Below are positions 7,988 to 16,168 of a stretch of 64,000 nt of DNA, in pieces (the first letter of the stretch is position 1; each line of letters opens with the position of its first letter). The notes beneath the pieces are model-generated. The model saw nothing but the letters and a program-made list of their open reading frames with translations, was not told the origin of the DNA and searched no databases. The translations under genes were made by a program, and so were the position numbers. The DNA comes from Hymenobacter cyanobacteriorum (lineage in GTDB: Bacteria; Bacteroidota; Bacteroidia; Cytophagales; Hymenobacteraceae), in NCBI RefSeq assembly GCF_022631375.1, contig NZ_JALBGC010000007.1, positions 211,178 to 275,177 on the forward strand. The letters are read 5' to 3'.

Positions 7988-10900
7988 TTAGAACCCGATG
8001 TTCAGGCCGCCCATCAGCACGCGCGTTTGCGGGTAGATGCCGAGGTCGACGCCACTGGCGCTTACTTCGGGGTCGTAGCCGGTGTACTTGGTCAGCGTCA
8101 GCAGGTTCTGGGCCGTGAAATACACGCGAATCTGGCTGGCCGACACGCGGTTCATGATGCTGCGCGGCAGCGTGTAGCCAAACGTGAGGTTCTTGAGGCG
8201 CACGTAGGAACCGTCCTCGATGTAGTGCGTCGATACCCGCAGGTTGTTGTTGGGGTCGCCGTTGATGGCGCGGGGCACGTCGTTGCTGGTGCCCGGGCCC
8301 GTCCAGCGCGTCAGGATGCGGGTGGTGCCGTTGGTGGTGCTGTACAGCGCGCTTTCCGTGATGTAGCGGTTGAGGTTGTACACGTCGTTGCCCTGCACGC
8401 CCTGCACGAAGATGCTCAAGTCAAACCCTTTGTAGTTGAACGTGTTGGTGATGCCAAACGAGAAGTTCGGGTTCGGATTGCCAATGAACTTACGGTCGGC
8501 ATCGGTGATGACGCCGTCGCCGTTCAGGTCGCGGAACTTGATGTCGCCGGGGGCCGTGCCCGCAAACTGGTAGTAGTCGGCCTTGGCCGGGCCCGACTTC
8601 GCGCCGGCGTTCAGGGCCGACAGCTCTTCTTTGGTCTGAATCAGGCCGTCGGCCACAAAGCCGTAGAACGAGCCGAACGCCTGGTTGATGTCGTAGCGCA
8701 CAATGGTGCCGCTCAGCGAGCCCAAGCCGTTGTACGGAATGCCCGCGCCCAGCGACTCCAGGCGGGTTTTGTAGGCCGACACGTTGAAAATAGTCGACCA
8801 GTTGAAACCGCCTTCCACGCCGTTGAAGTTGTGCGTGGTTACCCCCAGGTCGATGCCCCGGTTGTAAGCAGAAGCCGCGTTGCGGTTCACCGATTCGTAG
8901 GTGCCCGACACGAGCGACGGCGGTACCGGCGCAATCAGGTTGGGCGAGTTGCGGTTGTAGAGGTCGAGGCTGGCTTCGATGCGGTTATCGAGAAAGCCCA
9001 TGTCCAAACCAATGTTGGTCTGGTCGTTGTATTCCCAGCGCAGCTCCGTGTTGCGCAGGCGCGTCGGCGCCCCGCCCTGGTTGATGGCCCCGTCGGGGCC
9101 GAAGGGGTAGGTAACCCCAAAGTTGATGGAATAGAGGTAGGCGAAGCGGCCGGCGTTCAGCTCGTTGCCCACCCGGCCGTAGCCGGCGCGCAGCTTCAGG
9201 TTGCTGATGGTGGTGTTGCCTTTCAGGAATTCCTCTTCCGAAATGCGCCAGCCCACCGAAGCTCCCGGGAAGATGCCGAATTTCGACCCGGCCTGGAAGC
9301 GCGACGACCCGTCGCGGCGCACCGTGGCCTGGAAGATGTACTTCCCGCCGTACTCGTAGTTGAGGCGGCCAAAGTAGCTGGCCAGGCGGCGGGGCTCATC
9401 CACGGTGCCGCCGTTAGCGAGCAGCGTGTTGATGGGGCCGGAGTTAATGGTTTGCAGGTCGTTGCGCAGGTACAGCGAGCGGTAAGCCGCCACGTTGCTG
9501 AAGTTGAACTCCTGCGCCGACTGGCCCACCAACAGCGTTACCTGGTGCTTGTCGCCGAACAGGTGGTCGTAGGTGGCCGTGTTCTCAATCAGGTAAGTAG
9601 GGGAGTAGCTGGACGTTGCCGAGCCGCCCGCCGTGATGTAGCGTTGCGTGTAGCCGGCCAGCTCGGGGCCCTTGGGCGCGAAGCTATTGAAGTTGTCGAA
9701 AATCAAATCCGCGCCCACGTTGGTGCGGAAGCGCAGGCCTTTCAGCGGCTCCAACTCGGCATAGAACGTGGTGATGGCCCGGTTGCGGGTGAATTTCTGG
9801 TTGGTGCGCAGGGCCGTGGCCAGCGGGTTTTCCTCGGTGAAGTTGTCGGAAGCGCTGTTGGGCTGGTACCAGTAGCCATCGGGCCGGTAGGCCTGCACCG
9901 TAGGCGGAATACGCAGCAGCTGTTGCACGGCGCCGTATTCGCCGCTGTTGCTCGTTACCTGGCGGTCGCTCAGGTGCGTCAGGGCAATGCTGTTGCCCAC
10001 TTTCAGCATCTTGCCAATCTGCACGTCGCCGTTGGCGCGCAGCGTGAAGCGCTCGAAGTTGGTGCCCACAATCACGCCATCCTGCTGGAAGTAGGTGCCC
10101 GACAGGGCGTAGCGTGCCTTGTCGCTGCCGCCCGTGGCCGACAGCGAGTAGTTCTGCATCGCCGCCCGGCGGAACAGCAAGTCCTGCCAGTCGGTGCCAG
10201 CACCCAGCGCTTTGGGGTCGCGCAGCTTGTCCAGCGCAATGGGCTTGCCGGCTGCAATCAGCGACTCGTTGTTGATGGTCGCGTATTCTTCCGCGTTCAA
10301 TAATTTCAGCCGGCGCGCCACGGTCTGCACTCCGCGGTAGCCGTCCAGGTTGATGCTCGTTTTGCCGGCCTTGCCACGCTTGGTCGTGATGATGACAACC
10401 CCGTTGGCCGCCCGCACGCCATAAATAGCCGTGGCCGAAGCATCCTTCAGAATATCAATGCTTTCGATGTCGTTCGAGCTGATGGCGTTTAGTTGGTTGT
10501 CGCCACCGTCGGGCAGTGGGAAGCCATCGACCACGTACAACGGGTTGTTGTTGCCGGCCGAGGTAATGCCCCGCACCCGCACCGACGTGCCCGCCGCTCC
10601 GCCCGGCGCGCCGCCGTTCGAGGTAATCGTCACGCCCGACACCTTGCCCTGAATGGCCTGGGTCACATCGGGCACGGGCTGGCGCACCAGCTCCGCCGAG
10701 TTCACCGACGAGATGGCCCCCGTCACGCTGCCGCGCTGTTGGGTGCCGTAGCCCACCACTACCACTTCGTTCAGCTGCTTGGCATCTTCGCGCAGGGCAA
10801 TGGCATAGGCCGGCGCACCAGTCGTCACGGTGGCCGTCTGGGTGGCGTAGCCCACAAAGCTGAACACCAGCGTGCTGCCCTCGGGCGCATTCAGGTTGAA

Positions 10901-11140
10901 CACGCCATCGGAGTTCGTGGTGGTGCCCAGCGTGGTGCCGCGCACCAGCACGGTTACGCCGGGCAGGCCGGCTCCGTCGGGCCCGGTTACGCGCCCGCTC
11001 ACGGGCACATCGGCCGCGGGGCGGGCCAGGGCGTGGGCGGCCACCGGTGCGGCCGCTGCCCCCGCCAGCGCGGGCAGGCTGCACGCCAGCAGCACAGCTG
11101 CGGGGCGCACAAGGTTGGTTAAGTACACGTTTCTTTTCAT
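7988..11140 (-). CDS. SusC/RagA-family TonB-linked outer membrane transporter
   Basis: A 1050-residue TonB-dependent transporter importing oligosaccharides across the outer membrane. After the signal peptide (ending near AGAAAAPVAA) comes a carboxypeptidase-like regulatory domain (about 45-120, VSGRVTGPDGAGLPGVTVLV), then the SusC signature NEVVVVGYGTQQRGSVTGAI, the plug (SIDILKDASATAIYGVRAAN) and a long beta-barrel ending NLLTLTKYTGYDPEVSASG ... LNIGF. No N-terminal anti-sigma-interacting STN domain is visible, so regulation is probably not through an ECF sigma/FecR pair. It pairs with the adjacent susD, and the GH3/GH16 context suggests beta-glucan oligosaccharides. Confidence 0.97.
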   Translation of the reverse strand: MKRNVYLTNLVRPAAVLLACSLPALAGAAAAPVAAHALARPAADVPVSGRVTGPDGAGLPGVTVLVRGTTLGTTTNSDGVFNLNAPEGSTLVFSFVGYATQTATVTTGAPAYAIALREDAKQLNEVVVVGYGTQQRGSVTGAISSVNSAELVRQPVPDVTQAIQGKVSGVTITSNGGAPGGAAGTSVRVRGITSAGNNNPLYVVDGFPLPDGGDNQLNAISSNDIESIDILKDASATAIYGVRAANGVVIITTKRGKAGKTSINLDGYRGVQTVARRLKLLNAEEYATINNESLIAAGKPIALDKLRDPKALGAGTDWQDLLFRRAAMQNYSLSATGGSDKARYALSGTYFQQDGVIVGTNFERFTLRANGDVQIGKMLKVGNSIALTHLSDRQVTSNSGEYGAVQQLLRIPPTVQAYRPDGYWYQPNSASDNFTEENPLATALRTNQKFTRNRAITTFYAELEPLKGLRFRTNVGADLIFDNFNSFAPKGPELAGYTQRYITAGGSATSSYSPTYLIENTATYDHLFGDKHQVTLLVGQSAQEFNFSNVAAYRSLYLRNDLQTINSGPINTLLANGGTVDEPRRLASYFGRLNYEYGGKYIFQATVRRDGSSRFQAGSKFGIFPGASVGWRISEEEFLKGNTTISNLKLRAGYGRVGNELNAGRFAYLYSINFGVTYPFGPDGAINQGGAPTRLRNTELRWEYNDQTNIGLDMGFLDNRIEASLDLYNRNSPNLIAPVPPSLVSGTYESVNRNAASAYNRGIDLGVTTHNFNGVEGGFNWSTIFNVSAYKTRLESLGAGIPYNGLGSLSGTIVRYDINQAFGSFYGFVADGLIQTKEELSALNAGAKSGPAKADYYQFAGTAPGDIKFRDLNGDGVITDADRKFIGNPNPNFSFGITNTFNYKGFDLSIFVQGVQGNDVYNLNRYITESALYSTTNGTTRILTRWTGPGTSNDVPRAINGDPNNNLRVSTHYIEDGSYVRLKNLTFGYTLPRSIMNRVSASQIRVYFTAQNLLTLTKYTGYDPEVSASGVDLGIYPQTRVLMGGLNIGF

Positions 11141-11207
11141 GGTGGGCTGAAAGAGTGGTGGTTACAGAATGGTGAAGTGCAGAGAAAAAGTTGAATGCTG
11201 ATAAAGC

Positions 11208-13688
11208 CTAGCGCCCCGGCGTGAGCGCCCCGGTGCTGCCGGGGGCGGCGGTGCCGGCCTGGGCCAGCGGCCCGCCCGCGTAGCGGAAGCGCACGGCTTG
11301 CGAGCCCACGCGCAGGGTGTACCAACCGGCCTCGAGCTGGGGCCGGCCCTGGCCATCGGGGTAGCTCAGGTCGCGGCGCGGGTCGATGTCGAAGGTGAAT
11401 TCGCGGCTCTGGCCGGCGGCCAATGCTTGCTTCTCAAAGTGGCGCAGCTGGCGCACCGGCCGCGCAATGCGGCCCACCTCGTCGGTCAGAAACCAGAGCA
11501 CGGCCTCCTGGCCGGCGCGGGCCCCGGCGTTGGCCACGCGCACCGTGGCGCGCAGGCGGGCCGTGGGGCCGGTCAGCACCGAGTCGCTCAGGGCCAGGCC
11601 CGAGTAAGTGTAGGTGGTGTAGCTCAGGCCCTCGCCAAACTCGGTCAGCATCGAGCTCTTGTACTTGGGGCCGCGCTGCTCAAAGCCGGCGCCAAAGTCG
11701 CTCAGGTCGAGACTGTTCTCGTTGTTGTCGTGGTGGTAGTTGGTGGTGTGCCCGGCAAACTGCGGGTAGGTGAAGGGCAGCTTGCCGCTGGGGTTGGTTT
11801 TGCCGCTGATGATTTCGGCCAGCGCCACGCCGCCGCCATACCCCGGCAGCCCCGCCCAGATGATGGCCGGCGTAGCCTCCGCCACCTGGCGAATGATGCT
11901 CGGCCGGCCACCAATCAGCACCAGCACGGTGGGCTTGCCGCTGGCCTGGGCGGCCCGGGCCAGCGCCTGCTGGTCGTCGGGCAGGGTCAGGTCCGAGGTG
12001 TTGCCCATGCCTTCGGTGTAGGGGCGTTCGCCCAGGGCCAGCACCACGGCATCGGCCCGCCGCGCGGCCGCCGAGATGCTGCTCATCAATGACTTGCCTT
12101 TTGCATCGCGGTAGGGCAAGGTTTCTACGGTAGCCTGGGGGTACTCGCGGCGCAGGGCTTCTACCAGGGTCGGCACGTCTTTGGGGTAGGCTTCTTCGGG
12201 GCGGCCCTGCCAGGCCAGCGTCCAGCCGCCGCACAGGTTGGCGCGCGAGTCGGCCGAGGGGCCCACCACCAGCAAGCGCTTCACGCGGCTGGGGGCCAGG
12301 GGCAGGGTGTTCTGGTCGTTTTTCAACAGTACTACGCCTTCGCGGGCGGCACTCACAGCCTGGGCGCGCAGGGCCGGGTCGCCCACGCGGGTCAGGCGGT
12401 CGGCGCGGGGCATGGGGTTCTCAAACAGGCCAATTTCGTCCTTCATTTGAAGCACCCGGCCGGCCGAAAGGTCGATGCGGGCCTGAGTCAGGCGCCCTTC
12501 CTGCACCAGTTCTTTCACGATGCGGCAAAAGTTGGTGGTATAAGGCGTCATGGCCATGTCCACCCCCGCGTCGATGGCCATCCAGGTGGCTTCCTTCTCG
12601 TTGGCAGCTACTTTCTGAATTCGCACCAGCCGGATGATGTCCTCCCAGTCGGTCACAGCCACACCCTTGAAGCCCATCTGCCGCCGCAGCAGGTCAGTAA
12701 GAATGGCTTTGGAGGCATGCACAGGCTCGCCGTTGATTTCACCCGAGTTAATCATAATGGATTTCAGGCCGGAATCGATTGCGGCCTGAAACGAAGGCCG
12801 GAAGAACTCCTGCAGCCGCTGGTCGGGGATGAGGGCGTTGGTGCGGTCCCAGCCATTGCGCGGGTCGGAGTACCCCAGAAAGTGCTTGCCGCAGCCCGCT
12901 ACTTTATAAGGCGCAATCTCCTGGTTTGTTTGCAGCTCCTTCACAAAAGCTGCGCCCAGCGTGGCCACCACCAGCGGGTCTTCGCCGTAGGTTTCGTAGA
13001 AGCGGGGCCAGTATACATTCACCCCCAGGTCGAGCACCGGCGCAAACACCCAATGGTGGCCCAGGTCGGCCGATTCCAGGATGGTAGCGCGGGCCGTTTG
13101 GCGGGCCAGTTCGGGGTTGAAGGTGGACCCGAGGTTGATGTTGTGCGGAAAGATGGCCGTGCCACTCACGTAGCTGGCCCCGTGCATGTGGTCGATACCG
13201 TAGATGATGGGGATGTGCAGCCGCGACTCGCGCATGCTGATGCGCTGCAGCGTGGCCGAGTAGCGCACCCACTGGGCCGCTGGCACTGCCTCGCCGTTCA
13301 GGAACGAACCGATGTGAAACTCCCGCACCAGTGCCGCCAGCTTGGCCGAGTCCAGGGCCACGTCCTTCTGTACCCCGGTGGGGTTGATGGCCGTATTGGC
13401 CAATTGGGTCATCTGCCCGATTTTCTCTTCCAGCGTCATCTGGGCCAACAGCTGCCGCACGCGCGGGCTGAAGCTGGCGGCGGGCAATTCGCTGCTGCTG
13501 GCCGCCGCTGGCGTGATGGGCGAAGCCGGGGGTGTGGCTACCGTTGCCACGGGGGCTGCAGCGCGCTGGCAAGCGGCCAGCACCGTGCCTGCGAACAGCA
13601 GCGAGCCGAGGCCTGCCTGCCAGCGCAAACGGAGCGAGCGAGTGCCAGCCGGCCGAACCGGACCAGAAGTAAAAAGCAAGTTAAACAC
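11208..13688 (-). CDS. bglX: GH3 beta-glucosidase lipoprotein
   Basis: A family 3 glycoside hydrolase of about 826 residues, releasing glucose from the non-reducing end of beta-gluco-oligosaccharides. The N-terminal signal ends with a lipobox (AGTVLAAC). The (beta/alpha)8 domain carries KHFLGYSDPRNGWDR and the nucleophile motif VAVTDWEDI (catalytic Asp). The second domain has VVLLKNDQNTLPL and GLPGYGGGVALAEIISGKTNPSGKLPFTYP, and a fibronectin III-like C-terminal domain follows. The longest open frame begins at a TTG at 13715, but this TTG lies inside a promoter -7 box, so I prefer the GTG at 13688. It is the first PUL gene, 67 nt ahead of susC. The symbol follows the periplasmic BglX type; exact substrate is uncertain. 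Confidence 0.9.
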   Translation of the reverse strand: MFNLLFTSGPVRPAGTRSLRLRWQAGLGSLLFAGTVLAACQRAAAPVATVATPPASPITPAAASSSELPAASFSPRVRQLLAQMTLEEKIGQMTQLANTAINPTGVQKDVALDSAKLAALVREFHIGSFLNGEAVPAAQWVRYSATLQRISMRESRLHIPIIYGIDHMHGASYVSGTAIFPHNINLGSTFNPELARQTARATILESADLGHHWVFAPVLDLGVNVYWPRFYETYGEDPLVVATLGAAFVKELQTNQEIAPYKVAGCGKHFLGYSDPRNGWDRTNALIPDQRLQEFFRPSFQAAIDSGLKSIMINSGEINGEPVHASKAILTDLLRRQMGFKGVAVTDWEDIIRLVRIQKVAANEKEATWMAIDAGVDMAMTPYTTNFCRIVKELVQEGRLTQARIDLSAGRVLQMKDEIGLFENPMPRADRLTRVGDPALRAQAVSAAREGVVLLKNDQNTLPLAPSRVKRLLVVGPSADSRANLCGGWTLAWQGRPEEAYPKDVPTLVEALRREYPQATVETLPYRDAKGKSLMSSISAAARRADAVVLALGERPYTEGMGNTSDLTLPDDQQALARAAQASGKPTVLVLIGGRPSIIRQVAEATPAIIWAGLPGYGGGVALAEIISGKTNPSGKLPFTYPQFAGHTTNYHHDNNENSLDLSDFGAGFEQRGPKYKSSMLTEFGEGLSYTTYTYSGLALSDSVLTGPTARLRATVRVANAGARAGQEAVLWFLTDEVGRIARPVRQLRHFEKQALAAGQSREFTFDIDPRRDLSYPDGQGRPQLEAGWYTLRVGSQAVRFRYAGGPLAQAGTAAPGSTGALTPGR

Positions 13689-13712
13689 AGCGTAAGGGTG
13701 GGAGTTGTGGCC

Positions 13713-13744
13713 CAAATGTAGATGCGTGTGTTTTGCAAATGCAA
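13713..13744 (-). promoter_or_regulatory. Predicted PUL promoter
   Basis: On the minus strand: TTG, 21 nt, then TACATTTG. This matches the Bacteroidota -33 TTG / -7 TAnnTTTG pattern exactly. It lies directly in front of the GH3 gene and would drive GH3-susC-susD and the following genes. It overlaps the apparent upstream TTG start, which argues for the downstream GTG start. Confidence 0.55.
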
Positions 13745-13920
13745 GCCGTAAAATGCCTCAAATGGCCTGAAAATGGGGTTTTTGGGATGTGGATTGCCAA
13801 GTGCTTTACGCTTGGTGCACACGTCGGCGCGGGGCATTAATAGCCCTGTTGTTCCGCTGGCGGGTTTTCCGCTTTCGGACCGAGAGGCTAAAAAACAATG
13901 AAAAAAATGTCTGTTTCAGC

Positions 13921-13975
13921 AAAAAAAAATGGCCCCAAAAGCAAATAGCGTTTTCACTATCTGATTTTGGGGCAA
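13921..13975 (-). terminator. Terminator after the 7TM-DISM zinc-ribbon gene
   Basis: Long hairpin: on the minus strand TTGCCCCAAAATCAGATAG pairs with CTATTTGCTTTTGGGGCCA, followed by nine U. It isolates the sensor gene from the PUL promoter 180 nt further on. Confidence 0.85.
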
Positions 13976-14042
13976 ATACTACTGCCTGCCGCTAAAAACT
14001 GCCGCTGCCTTTCCGCAAACGTTACCGGGTGCTGGCAGGCGT

Positions 14043-16097
14043 TCAGGCCTGCGCTTCGGAAGCTTCCAGGTCGGCCGTTTCCACGTCGGCGGTGGCGTCG
14101 AGTAGTACGTGGGTCCAGGGTTCGCCCTCTTCGTAGTCGGGGGCCTGGCGGCGGCGTTGCAGAGCGGCCAGCACCTTCTGGGCAAAGGCCCAGCTGGTAG
14201 CTGGGCGCAGCTCCAGCACCCGGGCCAGCTCGGCAGGGGGGTAGCTCCCGCGGTGGGCGTGCAACAGAAACACGGCGTAGAGCGCCTTCACAATGGAGAA
14301 CTTACACTTCTGCAGCAGCGTGCCCGTGGTGGCCGACTCCACATAGCGGCAGCGGGTGCAGCGGCGGGCGTAAGGCTCGCGGGCCTCGCAGCTTTTCTCG
14401 TGTCCGCACTTGCGGCAGCGGTAGGGGTGCTGAGCCCATTTCAGGTCGGCCAGGTAGCGCAGGCAGGCATCCTTGTCGGGGTATATCTGGCTGAACTCGC
14501 CGAAGTCCACCTCGCGGGCATCGATGCGGGCCGCCTTTTCGGCGTGCAGGTCGCGGCTGAGCTCCAGGTTGAGCTTGGCGATGGCGTCGGACTGCAGGGC
14601 CAGCAGGCCGTTGGCTTCGAGCAACTCGCGGTTCTGGGCGGCCACGGTTTCGTGCTGGCGGCGCAGTTCGGCGGTGCGCTCGGCTACCTGGGCTTCGAGC
14701 TCGGTGTTGAGCTGGTCCTTCAGCAGCTGGTTTTCGTGCAACTGCTCCACCAGGCGGTCCTGGGCCTGGTGCTTTTTGCGCATCTGCTTGAGGAGGCGCT
14801 GCTGCGAGAGTAGCGTCAGGTCCATCAATCCCTTCAGCTTTTCGCCCAGCGCATAGCTCAGTATCACTACTTCCAGCACGAAGGCCGCATTCAGGCTGTA
14901 CACCGTGTAGGCGTTGTTGTAAAAGTCGAAACCCAGCTTGCGGCTGATAAGGAAGATGAGACTGATAGCCACCAGGGCCTGCGCCAGCAGCAGGTAGCGC
15001 GCCGGTTTCAGGCCCGTGCGGTAGGCCTGCCAGCCGGCGTAATACAGCAGCCCGTACGGCAGCAGGTACAGCCAGAAGCTAAAGCCCGAGTGCACCAGGC
15101 CCACATCGAGCACCAGCAGCGCCGCGCTGCCCCCCAGCACCCAGCGCCCGAAGCGGTGCAGCCCGGGCAGGCGCGAGGCCGTGTCCAGAAACCGGCTGGC
15201 GTAGGTGCCAAACGTGAGCAACAGCAGCACCGGTGCCGCTGCCCCGATGAAGTGGTTGAACCCCGGCGCGCCCGGCCACAAGTACTGGAACCCCAGCCCG
15301 TCTTCCGACAAAAACAGCAGCGCCCCGCTCAGCACATATAATACGTAGTAGAAATAGGTGCCCTCCTGCAAAAAGAAGTACAGGATGAGGTTGTACACCA
15401 CCATGATGAGCAGGATGCCGTAGAAAATGCCCAACAGCCAGTATTGCACCGACAGCTCGGGTATCAGCCCGGCCCCGCTGTGCACCATGGCCCGGAAGCT
15501 GGTCTTCGTGTCGGAATGCAGGCGCAGGTAGTACGTCACCGTCTGGCTGGGCCGGGGCGGCAGGTCGAACAGGAAGTTCTTGTACGGGTGCGGGCGCGTG
15601 GCAAACGAGCGGGTGGCCCCGGTGGCCACGCTGTCGTACTCGGTGGCGCTGCCCGGCCGGGGCCGGTAAAACAGCGCCTGCCCAATGTGCGAGTCGTACA
15701 GCTCCAGGTACCACGCGTCGGATTCGATGGGTGCGTGGCGCACCGTCAGGCGCAGCCAGTAGTTGCTGCGCGGGTGCTGGATGTTGGGCGGCTGCCCCGA
15801 GCCGCGCAGCCGCCGAAACCGGCCAGCCCAGGCCGGGCTGCGCACATCGGCCAGGGTAAGGCGGCCGGTGGGGTCTTCCAGAATGCTGTAGTACTGGTCG
15901 TCGAGGTAGATTTCGGCCTGGCCGGGGTGCACGGCCAGCGTGTCTTCGGGCAAGGCGGCGCGGGCCGGCCCCGCCAGCAACCCCAGCAGTAACCCCAGCA
16001 GCCAGATGCGCGCGCGGTTGCTGTAATGCTTCTTAACGGGCCGTGCTACCAGAGCACGCCGTTTCTCGTGTCGGCACTGATGAGTGAGTAACCACAT
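14043..16097 (-). CDS. 7TM-DISM membrane sensor fused to an IS1595-type zinc ribbon
   Basis: A protein of about 684 residues. A signal peptide (IWLLGLLLGLLAGPARA) is followed by an extracellular DISMED2-like beta-sandwich (about 45-185), seven transmembrane helices of the 7TM-DISM type (about 190-405), a long coiled coil (about 410-525), then a domain of about 115 residues. That last domain (FSQIYPDKDACLRYLADLKW, C561xxC564, C580xxC583, TTGTLLQKCK, then a helical segment with ELARVLELRPATSWAFAQKV) matches my memory of the IS1595-family transposase zinc-ribbon/HTH N-terminus. No DDE catalytic domain follows. I infer a membrane-bound regulator with a DNA-binding output of transposon origin. The start at 16097 is chosen because the upstream frame runs into a terminator hairpin. 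Its position upstream of the PUL suggests, but does not prove, that it controls it. Confidence 0.8.
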   Translation of the reverse strand: MWLLTHQCRHEKRRALVARPVKKHYSNRARIWLLGLLLGLLAGPARAALPEDTLAVHPGQAEIYLDDQYYSILEDPTGRLTLADVRSPAWAGRFRRLRGSGQPPNIQHPRSNYWLRLTVRHAPIESDAWYLELYDSHIGQALFYRPRPGSATEYDSVATGATRSFATRPHPYKNFLFDLPPRPSQTVTYYLRLHSDTKTSFRAMVHSGAGLIPELSVQYWLLGIFYGILLIMVVYNLILYFFLQEGTYFYYVLYVLSGALLFLSEDGLGFQYLWPGAPGFNHFIGAAAPVLLLLTFGTYASRFLDTASRLPGLHRFGRWVLGGSAALLVLDVGLVHSGFSFWLYLLPYGLLYYAGWQAYRTGLKPARYLLLAQALVAISLIFLISRKLGFDFYNNAYTVYSLNAAFVLEVVILSYALGEKLKGLMDLTLLSQQRLLKQMRKKHQAQDRLVEQLHENQLLKDQLNTELEAQVAERTAELRRQHETVAAQNRELLEANGLLALQSDAIAKLNLELSRDLHAEKAARIDAREVDFGEFSQIYPDKDACLRYLADLKWAQHPYRCRKCGHEKSCEAREPYARRCTRCRYVESATTGTLLQKCKFSIVKALYAVFLLHAHRGSYPPAELARVLELRPATSWAFAQKVLAALQRRRQAPDYEEGEPWTHVLLDATADVETADLEASEAQA

Positions 16098-16112
16098 ACG
16101 GCCCCTAAAATA

Positions 16113-16149
16113 CGAAAATCCGCCCGGCAAACGGCCGGACGGATTTTCG
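16113..16149 (-). terminator. Terminator between DUF5686 gene and sensor gene
   Basis: 15-nt arms with one mismatch (CGAAAATCCGCCCGG and CCGGACGGATTTTCG), placed 20 nt after the stop of the DUF5686 gene. On the minus strand the hairpin ends in TTTTCG and TATTTTAG, a modest U tract. Confidence 0.7.
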
Positions 16150-16168
16150 GTATATCAGGCAACTCGTG

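Noticed and set aside
7979..10303. 774-codon open frame on the plus strand opposite susC
   Set aside because: It is antisense to an unmistakable SusC gene, has His/Val/Arg-rich composition typical of GC-rich shadow frames, and no recognisable domain.
12447..13721. 424-codon open frame opposite the GH3 gene
   Set aside because: GH3 motifs on the other strand are complete; the antisense product has no domain.
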